From Coix lacryma-jobi var. lacryma-jobi (taxonomy: Eukaryota; Streptophyta; Magnoliopsida; Poales; Poaceae), in assembly GCA_009763385.1 (NCBI GenBank), contig CM019831.1:76450706-76514705 (forward strand): a DNA stretch of 64,000 nucleotides, read 5' to 3'. Below are positions 42,893-53,706 of the stretch, piece after piece; positions within the stretch are counted from its first letter, which is position 1; the number at the start of each line of letters is the position of its first letter. A program made the translations under genes and the position numbers. The notes below the pieces were generated by a model that saw only the letters and a list, made by a program, of their open reading frames with translations, did not search any database and had not been told where the DNA came from.

Positions 42893-45800
42893 TCACCTTT
42901 TGACAAAGTTACTTAGATCAAGCACATTAAGCTCACTTCGCAATCTACAAAGGGTGTTTTCATCTAGTGGTTTTGTGAAGATATCCGCCAATTGATCTTC
43001 GGTTCTAACTCCCTCTAAGGATATGTCTTTCTTTGAAACATGGTCTCTAAGAAAGTGATGGTGAATATCTATGTGCTTTGTGTGAGAGTGTTGAACCGGG
43101 TTGTTAGCAAGCTTAACCGTGCTCTCATTGTCACACAACAAAGGTACCCTTTCTAGGACTACACCATACTCTAAAAGGGTTTGTTTCATGTAAAGGATTT
43201 GTGCACAACAAGCACCCGCGGCTATGTATTCCGCCTCGGCGGTAGACAAAGCCACACTATTTTGCTTCTTAGAACTCCAAGAAACTAGTGATCTCCCAAG
43301 CAAATGGCACCCTCTGGATATGCTCTTTCTATCTACTTTGCAACCCGCGTAATCCAAATCGGAATACCCAACGAGTTGGAAGTTAGCTCCTTTGGGATAC
43401 CAAAGGCCAATGCTTGGGGTGTCCTTTAGGTACCTATGGATTCTCATCACGGCTATGAGATGTGATTCCCTAGGATCGGCTTGAAACCGAGCACACATGC
43501 ACACACTAAACATGATGTCGGGCCTAGATGCGGTCAAATATAACAAGCTACCAATCATAGAACGGTAGAGAGTTTGATCAACCGGGTTACCTCCCACATC
43601 TAGGTCGAGATGTCCATTTGTTGGCATTGGAGTCTTGATAGGCTTGCAATCATCCATGTTGAAGCGCATGAGGAGGTCTTTTGTGTACTTCTCTTGAGAT
43701 ATAAAAGTCCCCTCCTTCAATTGCTTGACTTCAAAGCCTAGGAAGAATGTGAGCTCGCCAATCATGGACATTTCAAACTCCTTCGACATCAAGTCACCAA
43801 ATTCCTTGCAATAGGCTTCATTTGTTGACCCGAAGATGATATCATCAACGTAGACTTGACAAATGAAGATCTCTCCATCAAGCATCTTGGTGAATAGTGT
43901 GGTGTCGACTTTCCCAATGGTGAAGCCCTTCTCAATGAGGAAGTCCCGAAGACGTTCATACCACGCTCTAGGGGTTTGCTTGAGCCCATATAGCGCCTTG
44001 GACAACCTATAAACATGATTAGGATATCTAGGGTCTTCAAACCCGGGAGGTTGATCAACATAGACTAGTTCATTTATGAAGCCATTTAAAAATGCACTTT
44101 TCACATCCATTTGATATAACTTAATGTTATGATGTGATGCATATGCAAGGAGGATACGGATGGCTTCTAGTCTTGCAAACGGTGCAAAGGTCTCTCCAAA
44201 ATCCAAACCTTCAACTTGAGAGAACCCCTTTGCCACTAGCCTTGCCTTGTTTCTAACAACCTTGCCTTGATCATCTTGCTTGTTCCTAAACACCCATTTA
44301 GATCCAATGACTCTTGCGCCTTTTGGTCGCTCTTCATGTGTCCAAACTTGGTTGCAGGTGAAGTTGTTTAGTTCTTCATGCATGGCATTCACCCAATACG
44401 GATCACCTAGAGCTTAATCTACAATGGTAGGCTCAACAAGAGAAACAAAGGTGTGATGTTCCATAAATAAAGTAAGTTTTTGAGATCGAGTCATTACACC
44501 CCTTGTTGGACTCCCTATGATGAGATCTTGAGGATGGGCTTGTAGTAGAGGAGTAGTCCTTCGATCAACCACTTGAGGGGCCGCTTGTGGAGCATCAACA
44601 TCTTGAGCTTGTACCATCATTTGATCATGTGAGACATGAGTGTCATCATTTGGATCCCTCCCATCTTTGTCATCATCATGTGGTACATTGGATGAGGATG
44701 GCTTGTCAATGACTTGCACATCATCATCATCATCTTTAGGCTTGATGGCTCCAACCGGCATGTTCTTCATTGCTTCCCTCAATGGTTCATCACCTACATC
44801 ATCAAGATTCTCATACTCTCCTTGAGAGCCATTAGATTCAACGAATTCCACATCATATGTTTCTTCTACCATCCCGGTGGCATGGTTGAATACTCGATAT
44901 TCTTTGGACTTCAATGAGTAACCAACAAGAAAACCAATATCACATCAACGTTGGAACTTCCCTAGGTGTTGGCGCTTCTTGTAGATATAGCATTTGCACC
45001 CAAACACTCTAAAGAAAGATACATTCGGCTTCTTGTTGTTGAGTAGCTCATAGGGTGTCTTGCCAAGGAGACGATGGCGGAACAACCAGTTTGATGCATA
45101 ACAAGCGGTGATGATTGCTTCCGCCCAAAATCTTTCCGGTGTAGAGTACTCATCTAACATTGTCCTTGATAGGGTGATTAGAGTCCGGTTCTTCCTCTCA
45201 ACTACCCCATTTTGTTGTGGTGTGTAGGTTGTGGAGACTTCATGCTTGATTCCAACTTCATCACAATATTCCTCAATATGGGTGTTGTCAAATTCATTTC
45301 CATTGTCACTTCTAATCTTTTTTATCTTCACATCAAATTCATTTTGAGCTCTCTTGGCAATCTTCTTGAATGAAGGGGTTGCTTCGGATTTATCATGAAG
45401 AAAGAATACCCAAGTGTATCTAGAATAGTCATCAACAATCACTAGGCAATAGAGATTTCCACCCAAGCTAGCATATGTTGTTCGCCCAAATAGATCCATG
45501 TGAAGTAGCTCCAACTCTCTTGATGTTGACACAAAGGCTTTGGTTGGATGAGTATTTGCAACTTGCTTGCTGGCTTGACATGCACTACACAATTTGTCCT
45601 TCTCAAATTTGACATCCTTCAAGCCTCTAACTAAATCCTTCTTCAATAGCTTGTTGAGAGTGTTCATTCCCACATGTGCCAATCTTCTATTCCATAGCCA
45701 ACCAAGTGATTGCTTAGTGAACAAACATGTCTTCAAGTTGGCATCTTCGGAGGTGAAATCCACTAGATAGAGATTGTTGTATCTAAAGCCTTTGAAGATC

Positions 45801-46049
45801 ACTTGTGTATCATCTTTCTTGGTCACAACCACTTCTTTGTCGGTGAACAAACATTGAAAGCCAAGATCCCAAAGTTGCCCAACGGATATCAAGTTGAAGC
45901 TCAATGATGCAACAAGAAGCACATTGGAGATGGTATGATCATTTGATATTGCCACTTTGCCCAATCTCTTGGTCATCGACATTCTCTTCTAATGAGGTGA
46001 ACATCCGGGGATCACCGGTCATATGTTGTGTGCAACCACTATCAATCAC
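42893..46049 (-). pseudogene. C2 copia pol: protease, integrase, RT, RNase H
   Basis: Minus strand. Protease begins with VIDSGCTQHMTGD (46049), then a small deletion with frame change near 45965. From 45982 to 42893 one frame continues with stops only at 44945 (TGA) and 44414 (TAA). Integrase has a HHCC-type zinc site (HVGMN... CSACQ), and catalytic Asp in MDLFG, Asp in RSDNGNEF and Glu in NGVVERKN. RT has KARLVAKGFSQ, YQMDVKSAFLNG and catalytic YVDD. RNase H contains STAEAEYIAA and ends with KHIDIHHHFL and LADIFTKPL. The order and motifs are those of copia; the product is not functional as it stands. Confidence 0.88.
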
Positions 46050-46095
46050 CTAATGAGATCCACCGGTCTTGTAGTTCACCTACACACATAGAAAA

Positions 46096-48469
46096 TCAAG
46101 CTTGAGCTTTCGGGACCCAAACTTGTTGAGGTCCCTTAACCTTCTCTACAAGTGACTTTGCAACCCATATTTGCTTCGGCCTATTCTTGTTAAGAGGCCC
46201 CATGAACATGACTTTCACTTTGCCACTAGAATCTTGTCTAAGCATGTAGTGAGCATGGAAAGCAAAGGGCCTAGCATGCTTGGGCAAGGGTGTGGGTTTT
46301 GGCTCTTCATAATCATGAGCAAAGTGTCCTTCTTTTCCACACTCATAGCATCTCCCAATCTTCTTCTTCTTTGGCTTTGTGATGCTCTTGCATTGCTTCA
46401 TCTTCTCTTCAAGAAAGCCAATGTCATTTCTATTTGTCTTCATTACGGTGTTCATGAGTAGCTCACTTTGAAGACATTGACCCTTGGTGAAGTTCCTCAA
46501 TCCGGTGGTGAGGTGCTCTTTCTCCTTCTTGAGCTTGTAATTCTCTTGTTGGAGTTCCAATTGAGATGGTGTCATTTTGTAATCCCTCTCCATCTTCAAT
46601 CTCTTGTTTTCTTCTTTTAGCATGTCTAGCTCAAGTGACATGCTATAATCATCATCTTGAGTCTCAACAATGACTTGCTTTGTGGCTGCAAGCTTCTCTA
46701 GATCACTCTTGAGCTTTGCATTCTCATTCTTGATCTTGATGTAGTCATCATAGTGATCGGCCACAACCACTTTCTTGCCCTTGCCACTAGCTCTTTGCTC
46801 ATCATGCTCACTAACCAAGTCCTCACAAGATGTTGCTATATCACACTTAACAACAAGGTTAGGAGCATCATGTGTCTCATGAGAAAGCATATCATAAGCA
46901 ACGGTGAGGGTATCATGATCCACTTTCACTTGAGTGTATTGTTCTTTTAGCAAAGCATAACTAGTGGTAAGGTCACTATGCATCTTATCAATTTTTTCAT
47001 TTTTAGCTTTGAGCTCCTTGATAGAGGATGACATAGTAGCAAGTTCATCTTTTAGCTCATCACTAGCATGTATAGCATTGTTGTATTTTTCAACAAGAGC
47101 TTCATTGTCATGAACAAGCCTATCATTCTTAGCTCTAGTCTTCCTTATGATTTTAGTGTAGTTGTTTAGCAATTCAACAAGTTCATCATAAGTAGGATCT
47201 TGGAACTCTCCATCACTCTCATCATCGCTAGAGTCATCATCACTTTGTACCTTCCGATCACCCTTTGCCATAAGGCATAGGTGTGTAGAGGATGATGGCG
47301 ACGGTGGAGGTGGTGGTGTAGAGGTCCCAATCACTAGAGCGGCCACCTTCCTTCTCATCATCACTATCTTCATTTGATGAGTCACTGAAGGAGTCAATGT
47401 GAGTGAGCCAATCACCAACAATGTAAGCCTTGCCACTTTTCTTGTGGTATTGCTTCTTCTTCTTGCCATCCTTCTTGTAGGGCTTCTCACTCTTCTTCTC
47501 ATCTTCGCTAGAAGAGTCATATTTCTTGCCCTTGTTCTTGTTCTTGTAGCCTTCTTTCTTGGGCTTGGGGCATTGATGAGAAAGATGGCCAAGATCACCG
47601 CAATTGTAGCAATCCATTTCAGAGATTGGCCTTCTCTTGCTACTAGTGAAGAACTTCTTCTTTCTTGAGTCAAAGTTGACTCCATTCTTGTGAAGCTTCT
47701 TCAACATCTTGGTGGTCTTCCTCACCATGAGAGCAATGTTGGAATCATCTTCATCATCACTTGTGCTCTCATGATGCACCTCAATTGCCTTGGACTTGCC
47801 CTTCTTGTCATGGCTTGCTTTGAACTCCAAGTCCTTCTTCTTGTCGGTGGAAGAGCCACCACTTGGTGTGATGTGCATGTACATCTCATGAGCATTGATC
47901 TTTCCTAAGACTTGTGTTAGTGTGGATGTGGAAAGATCAACTTGATGTAGCACCGTCACAATGTGTCCATATTTGTCAATTGGAAGGACACATAGAATCT
48001 TCCTCACAACATCGGATGGTTTCATTTGTGTGAAGCCAATACCATTAAGCTCTTCTACAAGAACATTCAAGCGTGAGTACATTTCATTGGCATTTTCATG
48101 AGCAAGCATCTCAAAAGAATTTAACTTTTGCATGACCAAATGATAACGCTCCTCACGCTCACTCATGGTTCCCTCATGGAGTGCACAAATGTTATCCCAT
48201 AGCTCATGGACATTCTTGTGGTTCCAGACGCGGTTAAACACATCCTTGCAAATGCCTCTAAAGATGATGTTTTTGGCCTTTGCATTCCACTTCTCATTTT
48301 CCTCCTCATTAGGAGTTAGGCTTGTGCCCTCCTTGGGCTTGGGGAAGCCGGTGATCGCGGCTTGGCGGCATTTCACATCAACCGCTTCTAGGTATGACAC
48401 CATACGAATTTTCCAATATGGGAAGTCGTCTCCCTCGAACATGGGAGGTGGTCCATCACCCCCGGACAT
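46096..48469 (-). pseudogene. C2 Sirevirus-type gag with coiled coil and two zinc knuckles
   Basis: Starts MSGGDGPPPMFEGDDFPYWK (48469). The first 403 codons hold the copia gag core and a complete zinc knuckle (CYNCGDLGHLSHQC), followed by a Ser/Asp/Lys-rich stretch. A frame change near 47340 leads into a second open segment down to 46096, rich in heptads (about 250 residues, coiled coil) and ending with a second knuckle, CYECGKEGHFAHDY, whose last Cys is Tyr. A long coiled-coil gag is characteristic of Sirevirus. Confidence 0.82.
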
Positions 48470-48508
48470 CTTAACTCTAGGCGGTTAAGCCTAAATCAAG
48501 AGCACGAG

Positions 48509-48520
48509 GCTCTGATACCA
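48509..48520 (-). promoter_or_regulatory. Primer-binding site of C2, tRNA-Met type
   Basis: Minus-strand TGGTATCAGAGC, two bases from the LTR end; matches the initiator tRNA-Met complement. Confidence 0.88.
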
Positions 48521-48522
48521 AT

Positions 48523-50040
48523 TAAAAGGATCAAGATGCCCAAGAGGGGGGTGAATTGGGCTTTTCTAAAACTTTTGCGATAAATTAAATCCTAACAAGC
48601 CCAATTAACCCCCTAGTGCCTAGAAGTGTGTTTCTCTAAAATCAACCGCACAAAAGATCAACACTATGACATTTCTACTCTACCATGGCAATTCAAATAT
48701 GGATGAACAATAAGTAAATTGTGGAATTGAATTGCTCAAATATAAATGCGTAAGTAAAGAGAGTAGAGATGACACGACAATCTTGAGGTGACGGCACACC
48801 CCCTAGTCCTCGTTGGAGCACCCGCGCAAGGGTATCGCTCCCACTTGATCTGCGCAAGGATCAAGTGCTCACTACGAGCTGATTCTTCGGCACTTCGGCC
48901 CAGTGAATCGCTCGCTACCGGTCACAACTTGGCTTGGGTCATCCACACTGCCTCCGGATGATCACCAGGCTCTCCGATCACCACCAAGTCGTCTAGGTGA
49001 TGTCGATCACCAAGAGTAACAAGCTAAAACTCTCACTTGACCAACACAAGGCCAAAGAGATGGATGGATGCACACTTGCTACTCAATTCTCACTAGGAGG
49101 TCACTAATTCTCTCAATTAGCAAATCTCTCAACCTCACTAGGGCTCTTCCTCTTTCTCACACTCACTATGTGTTTCTCAGTAGAGGAAAGTGGCAAGAAC
49201 ACTCTAATGGAGGAGGGGGAAGAGTATAAATACTCCCCCAACCGGCCATCCAAAAGAGCACTGAACAGGTGTTTCTGTGGGGGCATCGGACGCTCTGATG
49301 ACCTCGACCAACGGTCGACTGTACAACCTGTCAGTCAAGTTAAAGGAGCATCGGACGCTGGACAGCGTCCGATGCCATCACAATGAACCGTCTGTTGTGA
49401 TTTTACCCTCTCTGGAACCTCTCTGCATGGACATCGGACGTTGGCCCTCTATGTCTGATGCCAGCGTCCGGTGCTGCCCCAAATTCACTCACAAGTGAAC
49501 AGTGGCATGAGCGCGTTCGATGTGGCAACATCGGAGCGTCCGATGCCACGCACCAGACTAAACCCTAGTCTGAGTGCTCACCAGGCCAGCGTCCGATGCC
49601 TGTTTCTCAGGCAAAACTCACTTGGATCGCGACGCGGCCTTAACGACTTTTGATCCTCACGACATAAGGCATCTCTCTGAGCTACCTAGGGCTATGAAAT
49701 AACAAGTGTCCACCACACCTACCTCAATAGACTCATCTAGGCCAAGCTACTGATTCACGCTCCCCTTTATAGTACGCCCAAAGGAAAAAACAAAGACCTC
49801 AGACTACCTAAGTGTCCTCCAACACCATACGACACTTAGCCTAGTCTACCACCGTCTTCATCGTTCGTCCTTTGAAAACCGAAACAATTTCGATCGCCAG
49901 GGGACATGAACTCCATATGCCCGTATCGTCGCCATTACCGTGACCTAACTCATCCCTGTTTCTGCAAAACACATGTTAGTCACAGTAATCTTGTGTTTCA
50001 TCCAATCACTGAAACCCACTAGGGGCCAATATGCGTTCAA
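48523..50040 (-). repeat. 5' LTR of C2, missing its outer end
   Basis: Aligns with 36493-38053 but stops at about 50040, leaving out the TGTTGTCATCAATCACC start. The D LTR fragment begins there. The CATCGGACG palindrome cluster is at 49280-49580. Confidence 0.85.
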
Positions 50041-51244
50041 TCAACCTAGGAAGATTCAACAAGCCTATAAGAGTCACACCCGCGAGCTACCACCGATCCG
50101 GAATATAAGGTACACTATGCAAGTAATCGAGTCTAAGCACCACGCTTACACGACGACGACGACTCTAATTCTAGAGCGACTAGATTAGAGTCCCCTAATT
50201 AGAATTAGTACTCTAATTAGAGATGCAAGCCAGAAGAACAATAAGAACGAGAACGCTTACAGATAATTAGAAGTTGAAGATCGAAGATTATCCTGATCCA
50301 AGCTCTTGATGAACTTGAATCCGCAGGTACAAGCTGAAGAAGTAGATCCGACAGGCCGGAGCTCCTTCTAATCTCCCTCTAATACCTCTCTCTCTCTTCT
50401 AATCCTATAGGAGACTAGATCTAATCCCTAATTAGAGGGTTACTAATCTTCTAATTGCTAGATAGCTCTAATCCTGTCTCGATGAATATGACTGCAGTCT
50501 CTCTATCTTGGATCTGATCTGAATGAGGATTGTTATGAGGATTTCTTCAGGGAGGGGGTCTGGGGTTGTATATATACCCCGGTGGGATGAACTGTGACCT
50601 TCCGATCAAACCGACGTCAAACAACGGCCGAGATAGATTGAGGAGGTCGATTAGGTCATGTCGCGTGAAGGAGGGCTGGCTGACAAGTGGGCCCAGGCCG
50701 GCCGGCCTAGGGTTGAGGCCGGCCGGCCTCCCCCTGGCGCCGCCTGCCTCTTCCTTCGTCCGCAAGTCTTCTAACACCTTCCTTGTTTGTCTTGAATCCT
50801 TGTTCGGTAAGTTTGCGCAACGAGTCTTGGCGTGGAAGGATTCCTTGTCGTCTTCTTTCTGTCTAGTCCCTGAATATCTCTGGTATTCTGTAGCTATTGG
50901 AATCTTGTTTGTTACACCCCTGATCTTCATATGGATAAGGCTTCTAGAAGGTTCTAGAGTCTTCCTAGTCGTATTCATCGAGGACTCTTCCGTCGGGACT
51001 CCGATTGTGGTAAACCATGTGTCTGTTTCGATCGTCTCGACGAGCTCATAACATTGGTGTGCTCTAATTCTTCACTTGTGATACTTTTATGTAGTGAAAT
51101 GTTGGTATTCCTGCAAAACAAGTGAGAACGGCACAACTCATGGAATTCGTTAGAATCAAACCCTATTCCTAGGTTGATGGTCACTTTTATTCTGTTTTAG
51201 GTGACTTATTGATGGTATAAAATATGAGTTAGTGACCATCAACA
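50041..51244 (-). repeat. 3' LTR of D, truncated at its U5 side
   Basis: Begins on the minus strand at 51244 with TGTTGATGGTCAC and aligns with the E LTR up to the region corresponding to about 8340. The rest of the LTR (about 600 bp) is missing at the junction with C2. Minus-strand TATATATA at 50576-50569 is followed by CAACCCCAGACCCCC. Confidence 0.8.
50569..50730 (-). promoter_or_regulatory. D LTR promoter: palindrome pair and TATA box
   Basis: Palindromes AGGCCGGCCGGCCT (50695-50708) and GAGGCCGGCCGGCCTC (50715-50730) lie about 120-150 bp before the TATA box (minus strand), which is followed by CCAGACCCCC. Confidence 0.6.
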
Positions 51245-51257
51245 AGCTCCCCCACAC
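51245..51257 (-). promoter_or_regulatory. Polypurine tract of D
   Basis: Minus-strand GTGTGGGGGAGCT abuts the LTR. A weak CTC...GGACGAG motif lies a few bases upstream (about 51268-51279). Confidence 0.8.
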
Positions 51258-52647
51258 TAGGTCTTTACTCGTCCGTGAGGAACGTAGAGCTTCACATTCA
51301 CTGTTCATAGAAAAACCTGCACTGTTAGGATTAGTAGTGTTGAAAACAAATTTTATTACCTTTACCCCTTCAGTCTTGACAGTTGGAGAGTTTTGTAAGA
51401 TTTTCTGAAAAGATTGTAGCTTTCCTTCTCCTCCTTGTGATAATCTCAATGTCGCTCAAAGTTCTTATCTCCTCACATGAGGCATTGCCTTCTTTTCAAA
51501 ATTATTAATTATATCTGGAGCTTTTAAGAAGTGTGTAGCACTCATGCTTTGATTATGTTACTAAGTCAACACTTTAGAGCTAGGGTGAGAAGTGTCATAC
51601 TCCTTAATCAAGATTTTATTTTTGAAAACACTTGTCCTCTCTTGTTTGGTATTTTGCTTAAGAGAAACCATGAGCTATGAGGCTAATTCTACTGTTGAGC
51701 ACGTGCCCATATTTTTTCTCTTTTCTATTTTTTCTTTTTTTTAGCGAGGTTCCGGACACTTGTCCCTTTTTATTTCCTCGTGATCAATCTTTTTGAGGTT
51801 TCAGGCACTTGCCCCTTTTTATTTCCTTGGATATATATTTTTTTTGCACAGCTCATGTGTCTTTCACAATAATACTTCTCAAGAGGGACTTAACCTTTTT
51901 AAACAATCTTGATTTTAGGAACATGATAAATCTCTCAACCAAAGCCATAAAAGTGAACTTAGCATCATTACAAAGGTAAGTAGCTAGAGTAAAATAATGC
52001 CATGATTATTAAGGCTTTAGGAGGAATTATGTTTTTACCACTGAGGAGAAGAATTGCTATTTGATTTTAAGCATTTGAAATAAATTCTCCAAATACAAGA
52101 CTTGTAGAGTCAGGTATTATGATAAGCAATTAATTATTGCCAACCGTAACAAGAGATTCTAAGAATAGATCATGTGAGCTATCTCAAGTTATTATCAAGT
52201 TGAATTCGGGACTCATAAATCTTGTGTCAAATGGTTTTCAATTCAAAATAGAGGGCAATATGAAGATATAGAGGGTATGATACGTACTAGACCTGTAGAC
52301 GCATGAGAGTGATTCATCATGTGTGGTCTCAGTGAGTGATTCTTGTTTTTCCTGTGATTCTTCGGTCGATCATTTATTGGTTAGGTCCTTCCCCCACACT
52401 TGTTCCTGTTATACCTTTATGCACAACATGTGGAGACAAGACACATATCCAAAACAAAAGTAGAGAGAGAGTAGATAACTAAAACAAGACTTTATTGATA
52501 ACTTATAAGGCACTTTATTACACAAGCAAGCAAAATAACTAAAGGATTGAAATTAAACAAACGAAACACTCTTTAAAGACTATAAGACTCTTAACTCTAA
52601 CACTTGTGCCTTATCGTAATACTACTACTAATAATAACTCTCTCACT
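51258..52647 (-). other. D 3' non-coding region
   Basis: No coding signal. It contains GGACACTTGTCC (about 51753) and AGCACGTGCCC (about 51699), which recur in F, and a PPT-like AGTGTGGGGGAAGG (52400-52387, minus strand) that matches D's own terminal PPT over AGTGTGGGGGA. Confidence 0.6.
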
Positions 52648-53337
52648 CTAATTGAGGTGATCAGCTATGGTTTGTGATATGGTGTTTACACGAGACTTTA
52701 AACTGTTTTGCTTAATCTCCTGTATATCCATTCTCCTAACCAGCCTATCACAAATCTTTGTCACAGAGGCTAGGTCTTGCTTAAGCTGAGTGTTAGCTTT
52801 GGCAAGGGCATCAACCTGTTTACTAACTCTGATGTAGTCATTGATGAGGTCGTCCACCTATTCCTCCAACTTTGTCATTGGTTCTCTCTTGCATTTAGGC
52901 TTGGAAGAAGAGGCTTCGGATGGGGACTTCTCCTTACGAGGCTCTACTTGGATTTGTCCGGGCTCAGCTCAGACTCCATTAATGGCGTAGAGAGTTGTGG
53001 ATTTGTACTTCATACACGTTACATCTCCAAACTTGTTCGTCTTCAACCCCGTGAGCTGTTCATTGGGTCCTAGGGGTAGATGGTCAACTTCCTTGGAGAC
53101 ACGAAACTTCTTGAGCTCTCCTTGATGTGATCCTCCCTCAATGGCTTGGGCGTAGAAGGATTGGTGTTGAGGCTCCTTGTCCTTCGGTGGCATCGTGGCT
53201 AGGGGTGTTATCTCATCAACAGGCATGGTCTCCTTCTCGGGCACAATGGCGAGGTCTTTCTTAGGAGCGACGATGAGGGCCATCGACTCGTCAGAAGCGA
53301 GAGGCTCGTTGACGTTGAACCTGCGATTGCCAGCCAT
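52648..53337 (-). pseudogene. Extra ORF downstream of D pol, unknown function
   Basis: A 229-codon frame with ATG at 53337 (context CCAATGGC, good for plants) and two in-frame stops: TGA at 52969 and TAG at 52858. It begins MAGNRRFNVNEP; the middle has many Pro and charged residues; the last 70 codons (VSKQVDALAKANTQLKQDL) look like a coiled coil. No membrane segment. It occupies the position of the env-like ORF of Athila elements, but I recognise no family. A promoter-like module lies just upstream (53404-53572). Confidence 0.6.
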
Positions 53338-53403
53338 TGGAACAAGGAGAGCTTGAACTAGTGCTTGAGATAAGAATAGAATGGATGGTATGGCTCTAGG
53401 CTA

Positions 53404-53572
53404 GCAGGGGTCTGGTTTTATAGTCCTGGATCAACTAGAAAGAGGCTGATCCATGCTTCGAGGTTTTCGTAACGAAAGAGATCGGGAAATTACGAAAAAG
53501 GAATAAGGGGGGCTTTAGAAAGGAAAGGGAAGCGACAGGACCCGATCGGACTCCAGGCCAGGCCGGTCGGCC
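53404..53572 (-). promoter_or_regulatory. Internal LTR-like promoter upstream of the extra ORF in D
   Basis: On the minus strand: a palindromic AGGCCGACCGGCCT-type motif (53572-53559), then TATAAAA (53422-53416) directly followed by CCAGACCCC (to 53404), then the ATG at 53337. The same order, palindrome then TATA then CCAGACCCC, occurs in the D, E and F LTRs. Confidence 0.5.
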
Positions 53573-53706
53573 TAAGGGTGGGGCCGGCCAATCCCCCTTC
53601 TCTCCGGAAGGCGGCCCGCTTTCTCGTGGCTCTCTTTTGTACTTTCCTAAACCCTATTTACTACCTTTTCTGTTACAAAACCTTTTGGAGGCGACAGAGA
53701 ATCAAA

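Larger units (their letters stand above)
36493..50040 (-). mobile_element. C2: Sirevirus-like copia element with env-like ORF
   Basis: Minus-strand element: 5' LTR 48523-50040 (short of its first ~25 bp), tRNA-Met primer site, gag 48469 to 46096, protease-integrase-RT-RNase H 46049 to 42893, a long 3' region with an env-like ORF (41012 to 38463), PPT-like tract and 3' LTR 36493-38053. The copia gene order (integrase before RT), long coiled-coil gag, GC-rich palindromes and extra 3' ORF fit Sirevirus (Maximus/SIRE). All genes carry stops or frameshifts. A Cassandra-type LTR sits inside. Confidence 0.85.
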
